Origin: CAZTZY01 sp964617765
GTDB taxonomy: Bacteria; Pseudomonadota; Gammaproteobacteria; Pseudomonadales; DT-91
Reading direction: 5' to 3'
NCBI GenBank assembly: GCA_964617765.1
Contig: CAZTZY010000006.1
Span: 1-54,720, forward strand
DNA length: 54,720 bases
The notes beneath the pieces were generated by a model that was given only the letters and a program-made list of their open reading frames with translations, searched no databases and was not told where the DNA came from. The position numbers and the translations under genes were made by a program. Below, in pieces: positions 26,615 through 35,773 of this stretch; within the stretch, counting starts at the first letter, position 1, and each line of letters begins with the position of its first letter.

Positions 26615-28753
26615 ATGAGTATTTCCCTGTTTGTCAGCTGTCCCAAAGGTGTAGAAAATGTGTTGCAGGATGAGCTTGCGGCAATGGGTCTCGACGACTT
26701 TAAACAAACCGTCGGTGGCATTTATTGCGAAGGCGATTTTGAACATGTATACCGCATCTGTTTATGGTCACGCTTCGCGAATCGTGTGGTTTGGGTGCTG
26801 GAGCAAAAAACCGTCAGTAACAAGGAAGAGCTCTACAGCCTGGCTCATCGTATTGCCTGGCCGGCGTGTTTTTCCTTGCAGAAAACCTTTGCAGTAGATT
26901 TTAAAGGCACCAACGATTTTATTGACCATACCAACTATGGCGGTTTGCTGGTTAAGGATGCCGTTGTTGATCATTTCAAGGAAGAGTTTGGCGAGCGCCC
27001 GAACGTGAATGCCGATAATCCCGATGTGCAACTATATGCCCATGTCAGGCGCGATAAATTTTTACTGGGTATAGATGTTTCCGGTGGCAGTTTGCATCGC
27101 AGGGGTTATCGTCTTGATGGCTCGAAGGCGCCATTAAAGGAAAATCTCGCTGCGGCTTTAATGGTCAGGGCGGGGGTAAAACTGAATGATGAGCGTGTGT
27201 TGATTGACCCCTTGTGCGGCTCAGGTACCTTGTTAATAGAAGGGGCATTAATCAAGCTCGGTATTGCTCCCAATGTTGATCGTGAACGGTTCGGCTTTGA
27301 GCATTTGATACGGCATAAATCAGTCTATTGGCAAGAATTATTAGCCGAGGCCAAAACCATTCGGCAACAAGCCCTGGCGCAGGCCCATGCCAATAAACTG
27401 TGTCTGGCCAAAGGTTATGATAAAGACGCTCGTGCCCTTGAAGCCGCTCAGAACAATGCTGACCGCGCTGGTTTATCCGGCTTGATTGAATTCAAGCAGC
27501 AAGCCCTGCTGGATTTTGCCGTGAAGCCTGATCAAGGCCCGCTATTGCTGGTAACGAATCCCCCTTACGGGGAAAGGCTGGAAGAACGCGAAGTATTGTT
27601 TCCCTTGTACCAGTTACTTGGTGAAAAAATCCGCCAGTATTGCCAGGGTTATCAGGCGGCAGTATTGAGCAGTGATGATTATTTATTGAAAGGTTTGGCT
27701 TTGCAAAAGAGCAAGGTCTACCAGTTTTATAATGGTGCATTACCGGCGCAATGGATGTTGTTCGAAATCTATAAAAAAGAGGATAAACAGGAATCAGCCC
27801 ATGATCCACGTTTTGACCAGGGTGTGGAGATGGTTGCCAACCGCTTGCGCAAAAACCAGAAGCGTTTACAGAACTGGTTGAAACAGCAGGATATCCGCGC
27901 CTATCGTGTTTACGACGCGGATATGCCGGAATATGCTTTTGCGCTAGATTGTTATAACGACAAATACCAGCTGACTGAATATGCACCGCCAAAAACGGTC
28001 GACAAGTTTGCGGCATTCCAGCGTCGCCAGCAATTCGAAAAAGCGGTTAAACAGGTATTTAACCTGCGGAATGAACAGCTGATTTATAAAGAGCGCCGCC
28101 AGCAAAAAGGTAAAGCCCAATACGAAAAGATCAGTGATGTGCAGAACTACTTCACTGTGCAGGAAGGCAAGGCGCAGTTGCTGGTCAATTTGCATGATTA
28201 CCTGGATACCGGTTTGTTCCTTGATCATCGCCCGGTACGCAAAATGATAGGCCAAATGGCTGCTGGCCAGCGATTTTTAAACCTGTTCAGTTACACATCA
28301 GCGGCAACGGTTCATGCGGCATTAGGCGGCGCAAAATCTTCTGTCAGTGTGGATATGTCTAACACTTATATAGAATGGTCAGAGAAAAATTTCAAGGCCA
28401 ATCGTATCGACATGAAAAACCATGTATTGCTACGCGAAAATTGCCTGGAGTGGCTGGCACGTTGCCGGGAAAAGTATGATCTCGTATTCCTGGATCCTCC
28501 CAGCTTTTCCAATTCCAAGAAAATGGAAGGCACTTTTGATGTGCAGCGTGACCAGAAAGGCCTTATAGATGATGCGATGCGAGTGTTAAACCCGGGTGGC
28601 ACATTGATCTTCTCCAATAACTTGCGCGATTTTAAACTGGAACCGCTTATTGCAGAAAAGTATCAGGTAGAGAATATTTCCACGAAAACTATTGATATGG
28701 ACTTTGAACGGAATCCCAGAATTCACCAATGTTGGCTGATTCGCCATAAATAA
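26615..28753 (+). CDS. rlmL: bifunctional 23S rRNA methyltransferase RlmKL
   Basis: Modifies G2445 (N2, RlmL half) and G2069 (N7, RlmK half) of 23S rRNA. At 712 residues it is the fused gammaproteobacterial form. The N-terminal THUMP domain is followed by the first methyltransferase, with DPLCGSGTLLIEGAL near residue 200 and TNPPYGERLEE near 310. The second, with FLNLFSYTSAATVHAALGG near 550, ends with FLDPPSFSNSKKM. The ATG lacks a strong Shine-Dalgarno but matches the family N-terminus. Confidence 0.97.
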   Translation: MSISLFVSCPKGVENVLQDELAAMGLDDFKQTVGGIYCEGDFEHVYRICLWSRFANRVVWVLEQKTVSNKEELYSLAHRIAWPACFSLQKTFAVDFKGTNDFIDHTNYGGLLVKDAVVDHFKEEFGERPNVNADNPDVQLYAHVRRDKFLLGIDVSGGSLHRRGYRLDGSKAPLKENLAAALMVRAGVKLNDERVLIDPLCGSGTLLIEGALIKLGIAPNVDRERFGFEHLIRHKSVYWQELLAEAKTIRQQALAQAHANKLCLAKGYDKDARALEAAQNNADRAGLSGLIEFKQQALLDFAVKPDQGPLLLVTNPPYGERLEEREVLFPLYQLLGEKIRQYCQGYQAAVLSSDDYLLKGLALQKSKVYQFYNGALPAQWMLFEIYKKEDKQESAHDPRFDQGVEMVANRLRKNQKRLQNWLKQQDIRAYRVYDADMPEYAFALDCYNDKYQLTEYAPPKTVDKFAAFQRRQQFEKAVKQVFNLRNEQLIYKERRQQKGKAQYEKISDVQNYFTVQEGKAQLLVNLHDYLDTGLFLDHRPVRKMIGQMAAGQRFLNLFSYTSAATVHAALGGAKSSVSVDMSNTYIEWSEKNFKANRIDMKNHVLLRENCLEWLARCREKYDLVFLDPPSFSNSKKMEGTFDVQRDQKGLIDDAMRVLNPGGTLIFSNNLRDFKLEPLIAEKYQVENISTKTIDMDFERNPRIHQCWLIRHK

Positions 28754-28850
28754 TTTTCGTTATTGCTGTCTTCGGCTATGCTGAATATAAGAATAGTGGC
28801 TTAGTTATTGTTCAATAATTAACCATAAAATAATAAAACAGGAATTTTGC

Positions 28851-30218
28851 ATGTCAGAAGTTATTTCTAAAACCTCCATTCGGCCAAAGCGCCGCCTGAG
28901 TTTATTATCCCATCAAGAGCTGGATGGGTTATTGCAAAGCAGCGACCAGATTTATCAGCTCTTTCGCCAGTGTGCTCTGGCGGTGTTGAACTCGGGCAAT
29001 ATGACCGATGACGGTTCGGCATTGTTAAAACGTTATCCTGATTTTAATGTGCGTATTGTTCCGCAATCCCGCGGTTTTAAACTGGATATATTGAATGCAC
29101 CGGGCGGTGCTTCTGTAGATGGTGTGATGATTCAGGGTATTCAGGACCATGTCTTTTCATCACTGCGGGATATTGTTTTTTGCCAGCATGAGCTTTTGGG
29201 TTCCATCAAGAATAGTCAGGCCGATTCTGTCAATATTACCGATATTGTTTTTCGTATATTACGCAATGCCGATGTAGTCAGGGCTGATGAGCAACCCAAT
29301 CTGGTGGTGTGCTGGGGTGGGCATTCTATTTCTCGCCATGAATACGACTTTACCAAGGAAGTAGGTTATCACATGGGTTTGCGTGGGTTGAACATTGCCA
29401 CGGGCTGCGGTATTGGTGCCATGAAAGGCCCAATGAAAGGCGCGGCTGTAGGCCATGCCAAACAGCAAATAAAGGATGGACGTTATATTGGCATTACAGA
29501 ACCTGGCATCATTGCCGCTGAACCACCGAACGCACTGGTGAATGAACTGGTGATTTTGCCGGATATCGAAAAACGTCTCGAAGCGTTTGTTCGGCTGGCA
29601 CATACCATTGTGGTTTTTCCCGGTGGTGCAGGTACTGCAGAAGAAGTGCTATATATTCTCAGTATCCTCATGCAGCCAGAAAATCAGCAACAAGTTTTGC
29701 CAGTGATTTTTGCCAGCTCAAAAGAAGATAAAGCCTATTTTGAATCGCTCGATATTTTCTTGCGCAAGTGTCTGGGTGATGACGTTGCCAAATACTACAA
29801 TATTGTTACAGAAAGCCCGGTTAAGATCGCCGAAGCCGCCAAAGCCGGTGTTCAGCAGGTACATAAATTCCGGCGCAGGACGCAGGAATCCTATGGCTAT
29901 AATTGGCAATTATTTATCCCCCATACATTGCAAAAACCCTTTTTGCCTACACATGAGAACATGGCAGCATTGCAGTTACACGCAGCGACTGCCCCTGATG
30001 AGTTAAGCGTGAATTTACGCGCAGCTTTCTCTGGCATAGTTGCGGGCAATGTTAAAAAGTTTGGCATTGAATCCGTTGCAGCGAATGGTCCGTATCAATT
30101 AAATGCCGATGTACAGATAGGCAAGTTGCTGGAAAACTTACTGCAAGGATTCGTGGATCAAGGGCGAATGTCACTAAAACAAGGATATAAACCCTGTTTT
30201 GAGATAAAAAATGTCTAA
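28851..30218 (+). CDS. ppnN: nucleotide 5'-monophosphate nucleosidase PpnN (LOG family)
   Basis: Cleaves purine and pyrimidine nucleoside monophosphates to base and ribose 5-phosphate. In E. coli the enzyme is activated by (p)ppGpp. The 455 residues are almost the E. coli length (454). The LOG signature is present: CWGGHSI, TGCGIGAMKGPMKGAAVGH and PGGAGTAEEVLYI, with the catalytic Arg/Glu context conserved. N- and C-terminal extensions specific to PpnN flank the lysine-decarboxylase-like core. It is monocistronic, with about 100 bases to rlmL. Confidence 0.95.
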   Translation: MSEVISKTSIRPKRRLSLLSHQELDGLLQSSDQIYQLFRQCALAVLNSGNMTDDGSALLKRYPDFNVRIVPQSRGFKLDILNAPGGASVDGVMIQGIQDHVFSSLRDIVFCQHELLGSIKNSQADSVNITDIVFRILRNADVVRADEQPNLVVCWGGHSISRHEYDFTKEVGYHMGLRGLNIATGCGIGAMKGPMKGAAVGHAKQQIKDGRYIGITEPGIIAAEPPNALVNELVILPDIEKRLEAFVRLAHTIVVFPGGAGTAEEVLYILSILMQPENQQQVLPVIFASSKEDKAYFESLDIFLRKCLGDDVAKYYNIVTESPVKIAEAAKAGVQQVHKFRRRTQESYGYNWQLFIPHTLQKPFLPTHENMAALQLHAATAPDELSVNLRAAFSGIVAGNVKKFGIESVAANGPYQLNADVQIGKLLENLLQGFVDQGRMSLKQGYKPCFEIKNV

Positions 30219-30243
30219 ATGTTGCCTATAAGTAAACTGAAAA

Positions 30244-30271
30244 TTGACATATAAACCGAATGCACTATTCT
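30244..30271 (+). promoter_or_regulatory. predicted sigma-70 promoter upstream of csrA
   Basis: TTGACA at 30244-30249 is separated by 16 bases from TATTCT at 30266-30271. It lies about 110 bases before the csrA ATG, leaving an AT-rich leader. It was predicted by eye only. Confidence 0.5.
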
Positions 30272-30383
30272 TCAACCATTAACCGACATAAATATTACAA
30301 AACGTTAATTTATAAAGAGCCATTTTCTGAATAATGAAAATAAATAAAGCCAAAATAATCAGTATCTTAAGGAGAAGAGGTCT

Positions 30384-30620
30384 ATGTTAATTCTCACTCG
30401 CCGTGTTCAGGAAGCCATCATGATTGGTGATGACGTGACAATTACTGTTCTCAGTGTCAAAGGTAACCAGGTGCGTTTAGGTATTGATGCGCCTAAAAAT
30501 GTTGAAGTGCATCGTGAAGAAATCTTTCATCGTGTGAAAGCGGGTTTAGGGCAAGGCGCCGTTGCTGATGAACATGTTGCTGATGTTGAATCGCCTAGCG
30601 AAACTCGCGGTAATCGTTAA
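30384..30620 (+). CDS. csrA: carbon storage regulator CsrA
   Basis: Small dimeric RNA-binding protein that blocks or stabilises target mRNAs at GGA sites. The start MLILTRRVQEAIMIGDDV and GNQVRLGIDAPKNVEVHREEI are the conserved core with the RNA-binding Arg. The tail after about residue 57 is longer than in E. coli (78 versus 61 residues) and acidic, ending SPSETRGNR. The leader contains GGAGAAGAGG directly before the ATG, so self-repression by CsrA is plausible. Confidence 0.97.
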   Translation: MLILTRRVQEAIMIGDDVTITVLSVKGNQVRLGIDAPKNVEVHREEIFHRVKAGLGQGAVADEHVADVESPSETRGNR

Positions 30621-30734
30621 TCCTTTTTAAATTTTTTCAGGCTCTTTATAAAATCAGGTTTTTATAAGGAGTCTTGATACTGCATTCAGCAAACCCATAT
30701 TATCTATTCCTGTTATATTATTTTCGTGTGAGTA

Positions 30735-33700
30735 ATGCCATCTACGCCTGTTATCTTGCCTGATATCCATCAGGCCTTATTGAAAGACCGCTTTTCGTTA
30801 AAGCGTGATTGGCAAAGGTTGCAGGCATTACAGCACCAGCCATCTTCCAGCAAGGATTCCCCGGATAAGATTCAACGGCTAGAACAATCATTCGCTGAAC
30901 GCTTGCAGCGTTCTATGGCCTTGCATCAGTTGCGCAAAGATAAAACCATTACCATAACTTATCCTGAGCAATTGCCGGTCAGTGAACGCAGGCAGGATAT
31001 TGCCGCACTTATAGAAAAACATCCGTTGGTGATTGTGGCCGGTGAAACCGGTTCGGGGAAAACCACACAATTGGCCAAACTGTGCCTGGAACTGGGCCGT
31101 GGCCGTGCCGGCATGATAGCCCATACCCAGCCGCGTCGTGTGGCAGCCAGTTCAGTGGCAGCGCGCATTGCCGAAGAATTGAATGTCACGTTAGGCCAGG
31201 AAGTGGGTTATCAGGTACGTTTTACCGATTATTCCAACGAAAACACCTTGTTAAAATTAATGACCGACGGTGTCTTGCTGGCCGAAATTCCGCACGACCG
31301 CCTGCTGGAAAAATACGACACCATCATTATTGACGAAGCCCATGAGCGCAGCCTGAATATCGATTTTCTATTGGGCTATATCAAGAACATTTTGCCGCGC
31401 CGGCCTGATTTAAAAGTCATCATTACCTCGGCAACGATTGATGTTGAGCGTTTTTCACAGCATTTTAATGATGCCCCGATTATTACCGTCAGTGGCCGCA
31501 GCTTTCCGGTAGATATGTGTTATCGGCCTTTTGAAGACAGTGAGGCCGAACAGCCACTGGCACAAGCTATTTTAAACACGTTAGACGAAATTGATGCCAC
31601 CGAAAGGGCGAATCCTGCCAGCGAACAATTAGGCGATGTGCTGGTGTTTTTACCCGGTGAACATGATATTCGACAAACCTCGTTGTTGTTGCGGCGCGCA
31701 GAATTGCGTTCCACTGAAGTGTTGCCGTTATATGCCCGTTTAAGTGCAGCAGAGCAACGTAAAATATTTCATATTGATGCCAAAAAATCTGGCCGAAGGG
31801 TGATTTTGGCCACCAATGTCGCTGAAACCTCGTTAACAGTTCCCGGTATTCGTTACGTGATTGACAGCGGTTTGGCACGCTTGTCACGTTATAGCCATCG
31901 TTCCAAGGTGCAGCGTTTGCCGATTGAAAAAATCTCACAGGCCAGTGCCAACCAACGCGCCGGTCGTTGTGGTCGTATAGCAGCGGGAGTGTGTTATCGC
32001 CTGTATAGCGCAGACGATTTTAGCCAGCGCGAGGCGTTTACCCAGCCGGAAATCCAGCGTACCAATCTGGCATCGGTCATTTTGCAAATGCAGATGATGC
32101 GCCTGGGAGATATCGAGGCATTTCCTTTTCTGGAAAACCCCGATACGCGCCTGATCAATGATGGCTTCAAACAATTACTGGAGCTGGGGGCATTAACCGA
32201 AAAAAGGCAAATCACCGCGTTGGGTAAACAATTAGGCATGTTGCCGATTGATCCGCGATTTGCGGCCATGCTCGTACAGGCCCATAAAGAACGCAGTTTG
32301 CATGAAGTCTTGATCATTGTTTCGGCATTGAGCATTCAGGATCCCCGCGAAAATCCTGCGGATAAACGGGAAGCTGCCCGCGAAAAACATGCACGGTTTG
32401 CCGATGCCGATTCTGATTTTATCAGTATCCTCAAGTTGTGGAATTATGTGGAAGAACAGCGCCAGAACCTGAGTGTGAACCAATGGAATAAACAGGCGGG
32501 AAAGGAATTCCTTGCCGTACAACGTTTGCGTGAATGGCGTGAAACGCATGCTCAGCTAAAACGCATTTGCGGGCGTTTACACTTTAAGGAAAATGCCGAA
32601 CCGGCAAAATATGAAGCACTGCATCGCGCCTTGTTAGCCGGGTTAGTAACGCAGATCGGTTTCCAGAAAGAAGAAAAACAGTTTGAAAGCACCCGCAGCC
32701 GGCAGTTCCGTATCTTCCCTGCCTCGCATTTATTTAAAAAACCGCCGAAATGGGTGATGGCGGCAGAGTTAATGGAAACAACACAACTCTATGCACATTA
32801 TGTGGCAAAAATGGATGCGGAATGGTTGCGTGATATTGCCCCGCATTTATTGAAACACAGTTATACCGAACCCCACTGGAGTGCCAAAGAAGGCCAGGTG
32901 ATGGCATTTGAAAGAACCAGTTTGTACGGTTTGGTGCTCACTGAAAAACGCCGTGTCAGTTATGCAAAAATTGATGCGAAAATGTCGCGCGAGATTTTTA
33001 TCCGTTCGGCACTGGTTGAAGAACAGTTGCGTACCAATGCACCTTTTTATCGCCATAATGCCCAATTGAAACAGCAAATGGCCGATATCGAAGAAAAGTC
33101 GCGCCGCCGCGATGTGATGGCTAACGATGATGCCATATTCCATTTCTATGACCAGATCATTCCTGCAAGTGTGGTCAATTTCCAGAGTTTTGAACAATGG
33201 CGCAAACAGGCCGAAAAACAACAGCCACAATGCTTATTCGCCACACAAGCCTTATTCCAGTCGGGCGATCTGGATAACTATTCTGAACAGCAATTTCCTG
33301 ATCATCTCGAATGGGAAGGGGTGAATTACGCGCTGGTTTATCGCTTTGAGCCGAGTCATGTGGCTGATGGTATCTCTGTGCAATTGCCGGTGGCAGCACT
33401 CAACCGCGTGCCGCGTTTCCGTTTTGAATGGCTGGTGCCGGGCATGTTAACTGAAAAGTGCGAGGCTTTGATCAAATCGTTGCCCAAACAATATAGAAGA
33501 CCGTTAGTGCCGGTTCCGCAATCAGTAGCACAGTTAATGCCATTACTGAAGGCAGCCGATGTTTCCCTTGCATCGGCAGTGGAAGCTGCGATTTTCAAAA
33601 AGACTGGCGTGCGTATTCCGCATGATGCCTGGCAAAGTGACAAGCTAGATAATTATTACAAAATGAATTTCCAGCTATTGGATGAACAGGGCAAATTGAT

Positions 33701-34670
33701 TGAACAGTCACGTGATCTGGCAGCACTGATTAAGGGTTATGGGCACAAGGTGCAGCAGGCACTGAATCAAACAGTGGTTCACGCCGGACAGAAAAAACAG
33801 TTTCACCGCTGGGATTTTGGCGACATTGACCAGCAAAAGGTTATAGAGCAATCAGGCAGCGTGATTCAATCCTATCCCGCATTGTTAGATGAGGGTGATA
33901 CGGTTTCGCTCACACTGACGGATTATGCCCATGTGCAGCAGCAAATCCATCGTAAGGGCCTGATTCGCCTGGCTATGCTGGAATTGCCTACACAGACCAA
34001 GTATTTGCGCAGGGAATTATTGAAAGGCAATGACCTGCAATTACAGTTGAGCGCCGAATATGACCGACAATCGTTGCTGGATGACTTGATAGCTGCGGCA
34101 TTTAACCATACTTTTTTTGCCGATAAATTACCGTTTACCGAAAGCCAGTTCAAAACCCTGATTCAACAGCACAGTGCTGAAGTGATTACCAAAGCGCAGG
34201 AACTGGAAAAATTATTACGCACCATTGTTGCCCATGATTATAAAATTCGGCAAAGCATGAACAAGCTTGATGAACGCACCATGAGTGCCATTAAAAAAGA
34301 CGTAGAAATGCAACGCACTGCACTGGTTTATCCCGGGTTTATTTACAAAACGCCCATTACTAACTTTTATGATTTGCCGCGCTATTTTTCTTCATTGGCC
34401 ATCCGCATGGAAAGATTACAGGGCCAATTGCAGAAAGATCTGGCGCATACCGCAGAATTACAGCAATTATGGCATAACCTGTTAGAGCTGGAGAAAGAAC
34501 ATTCCACTATAGAACTGTTGCCTTCGGCCATAGAATATCGCTGGATGCTGGAAGAGTATCGGGTATCCTTATTTTCGCAACAACTAAAAACCAAAATTCC
34601 TATTTCCAAAAAACGCCTGGAAAAACAATGGGAATACGTGTTGCAAGACAAGCGTCTGATACTGATGTAA
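30735..34670 (+). CDS. hrpA: ATP-dependent RNA helicase HrpA
   Basis: DEAH-box 3'-5' RNA helicase of 1311 residues, close to the E. coli 1300. Walker A is GETGSGKTTQLAKL, the DEAH box is IIIDEAHERSLNIDFL and motif III is ITSATID. Motif VI reads QRAGRCGRI. The helicase core is followed by HA2/OB-fold regions and the large C-terminal DUF3418 domain typical of bacterial HrpA. In E. coli it helps resolve stalled or collided ribosomes. The ATG at 30735 has only a weak ribosome site. The N-terminal LKDRFSLKRDWQRL is consistent with a family start. Confidence 0.97.
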   Translation: MPSTPVILPDIHQALLKDRFSLKRDWQRLQALQHQPSSSKDSPDKIQRLEQSFAERLQRSMALHQLRKDKTITITYPEQLPVSERRQDIAALIEKHPLVIVAGETGSGKTTQLAKLCLELGRGRAGMIAHTQPRRVAASSVAARIAEELNVTLGQEVGYQVRFTDYSNENTLLKLMTDGVLLAEIPHDRLLEKYDTIIIDEAHERSLNIDFLLGYIKNILPRRPDLKVIITSATIDVERFSQHFNDAPIITVSGRSFPVDMCYRPFEDSEAEQPLAQAILNTLDEIDATERANPASEQLGDVLVFLPGEHDIRQTSLLLRRAELRSTEVLPLYARLSAAEQRKIFHIDAKKSGRRVILATNVAETSLTVPGIRYVIDSGLARLSRYSHRSKVQRLPIEKISQASANQRAGRCGRIAAGVCYRLYSADDFSQREAFTQPEIQRTNLASVILQMQMMRLGDIEAFPFLENPDTRLINDGFKQLLELGALTEKRQITALGKQLGMLPIDPRFAAMLVQAHKERSLHEVLIIVSALSIQDPRENPADKREAAREKHARFADADSDFISILKLWNYVEEQRQNLSVNQWNKQAGKEFLAVQRLREWRETHAQLKRICGRLHFKENAEPAKYEALHRALLAGLVTQIGFQKEEKQFESTRSRQFRIFPASHLFKKPPKWVMAAELMETTQLYAHYVAKMDAEWLRDIAPHLLKHSYTEPHWSAKEGQVMAFERTSLYGLVLTEKRRVSYAKIDAKMSREIFIRSALVEEQLRTNAPFYRHNAQLKQQMADIEEKSRRRDVMANDDAIFHFYDQIIPASVVNFQSFEQWRKQAEKQQPQCLFATQALFQSGDLDNYSEQQFPDHLEWEGVNYALVYRFEPSHVADGISVQLPVAALNRVPRFRFEWLVPGMLTEKCEALIKSLPKQYRRPLVPVPQSVAQLMPLLKAADVSLASAVEAAIFKKTGVRIPHDAWQSDKLDNYYKMNFQLLDEQGKLIEQSRDLAALIKGYGHKVQQALNQTVVHAGQKKQFHRWDFGDIDQQKVIEQSGSVIQSYPALLDEGDTVSLTLTDYAHVQQQIHRKGLIRLAMLELPTQTKYLRRELLKGNDLQLQLSAEYDRQSLLDDLIAAAFNHTFFADKLPFTESQFKTLIQQHSAEVITKAQELEKLLRTIVAHDYKIRQSMNKLDERTMSAIKKDVEMQRTALVYPGFIYKTPITNFYDLPRYFSSLAIRMERLQGQLQKDLAHTAELQQLWHNLLELEKEHSTIELLPSAIEYRWMLEEYRVSLFSQQLKTKIPISKKRLEKQWEYVLQDKRLILM

Positions 34671-34741
34671 ACAAAGAATTCCATTTAAAACATTGAAAAA
34701 ACGCTAAAGTAGGCAATAATTTTGAAGCAGTTAAATTCAGT

Positions 34742-34768
34742 GAACTTTTCTGGTAAGTATCAGTCGTA
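34742..34768 (+). promoter_or_regulatory. possible ECF-sigma-type promoter before the Cys-rich peptide gene
   Basis: GAACTT at 34742-34747 followed by 17 bases and CGTAAA from 34765 resembles extracytoplasmic-function sigma promoters, and some DUF692-linked peptide operons are known to be controlled by ECF factors. No sigma-factor gene is in the window, so this is a weak suggestion. Confidence 0.2.
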
Positions 34769-34821
34769 AATGAAACAATAAAAAACCGTTCGCTTTTTCT
34801 TTCAATTCCAAGGAGTTACCT

Positions 34822-35337
34822 ATGAGCAAGATGATAAAAAAACCTTTAGCAACCGCCATTGGCGCTGCATTTGTGGCTTCATTAGCCTTGCCGGTAATGG
34901 CAGGCAGCAACCCATTTACGGCCAACCCATTAAGCAGTGGCTATGACTTGGTCAGTAAAGCTGAAACCGCAGTCAAATTACCTGCAGAAGGTAAAAAGCC
35001 GGCTGAGGCAGTTTGTGGAGAGGGCAGGAAAGCTGTTGAGGCGCGTTGTGGTACCAAGGAAATATGCGCCGAAAAATTAAAAATGCATGCTGAAGGTAAA
35101 TGCGGTGACCCGAAAAGATGTGAAGATATCATGAAAGAAGCAAACAAGGCTGTAGAAGGTAAATGCGGCGATATGGAAAAATGCAAGGTTGAAGGCAAGT
35201 GTGGCGAGGGTAAATGTGGCGATGAAAAAAATTGCAATACTGAAAAAGCCAAATCCACCGAAACTAAAACGGTAGCTCCTGCTGGCAAGGCAGCTGATGA
35301 AGGCAAATGTGGCGAAGGAAAGTGTGGTAGTATGTAA
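34822..35337 (+). CDS. hvfA: Cys-rich secreted RiPP precursor, HvfA-like (EGKCG repeats)
   Basis: A 171-residue precursor peptide. A signal peptide (KKPLATAIGAAFVASLALPV, cleavage probably after VMA at 27) is followed by a leader-like segment to about 60 and a Lys/Glu/Gly/Cys-rich core with 12 Cys. Six lie in EGKCG motifs (C94, 115, 127, 132, 163, 168). Four CG-x4-C units supply C76/82, 94/100, 115/121 and 132/138, and C65 is isolated. EGKCG is the motif modified by the MNIO enzyme HvfB to oxazolone/thioamide Cu(I)-binding groups in Haemophilus HvfA. The downstream DUF692 and DUF2063 genes support this assignment. A strong AAGGAG precedes the ATG and a terminator-like hairpin follows. Modification here is inferred. 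Confidence 0.85.
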   Translation: MSKMIKKPLATAIGAAFVASLALPVMAGSNPFTANPLSSGYDLVSKAETAVKLPAEGKKPAEAVCGEGRKAVEARCGTKEICAEKLKMHAEGKCGDPKRCEDIMKEANKAVEGKCGDMEKCKVEGKCGEGKCGDEKNCNTEKAKSTETKTVAPAGKAADEGKCGEGKCGSM

Positions 35338-35773
35338 CAATAATATTGAATGAGTTGAATAAATAACGGGCCAATTTTGGCCCGTTGTTGTTTTCTGCGA
35401 TTAACTATTTCCGCCAACAGGCTTTAGATATCGAGCGCGCAGTCAGGCAACCATGTCATTGCCAGAATCTCCAGTCAATGATCAAAACCGGTGAGAAAGG
35501 CCAAACCTGGTAATATGAAGGCGTTACCCATTACTTTGCGTGTTATATCAGCTGTAATCCAAGTTTTTAATAAAGAATATCAGTTGTATTGTAGTTTCCA
35601 GACTATCTTCAAAAGAAAACTTGCCAGAGTTTATTTCATTAGCGATAAAAATTACGGTAAATTCAAGCGGTCTTTGCTCTTTATCGCAATGCTGCTACCC
35701 TTGTTTTTAATGGGGCCAGCTAAATTAAGCCTCGATGCCATTTTTAAATATTTTCTGACCCAACGGGATTATT
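35338..35773. other. 436-base gap between the precursor peptide and MNIO genes
   Basis: After the hairpin at 35365 the region is AT-rich. An open frame at 35491-35802 (103 codons, one hydrophobic stretch, no convincing ribosome site, overlapping the next gene by 29 bases) does not look like a real gene. The gap probably carries a second promoter for the enzyme genes, but I cannot point to clear hexamers. Confidence 0.4.
35365..35398 (+). terminator. terminator-like hairpin after the HvfA-like gene
   Basis: AACGGGCCAA at 35365-35374 pairs with TTGGCCCGTT at 35377-35386, followed by a T-rich tail (GTTGTTTT). It lies 28 bases after the stop codon and would let the short peptide mRNA accumulate above the enzyme genes. 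Confidence 0.8.

Noticed and set aside
31082..33643. Many short frames opposite or inside hrpA and rlmL
   Set aside because: Shadows of long conserved genes with no independent start signals or family motifs.
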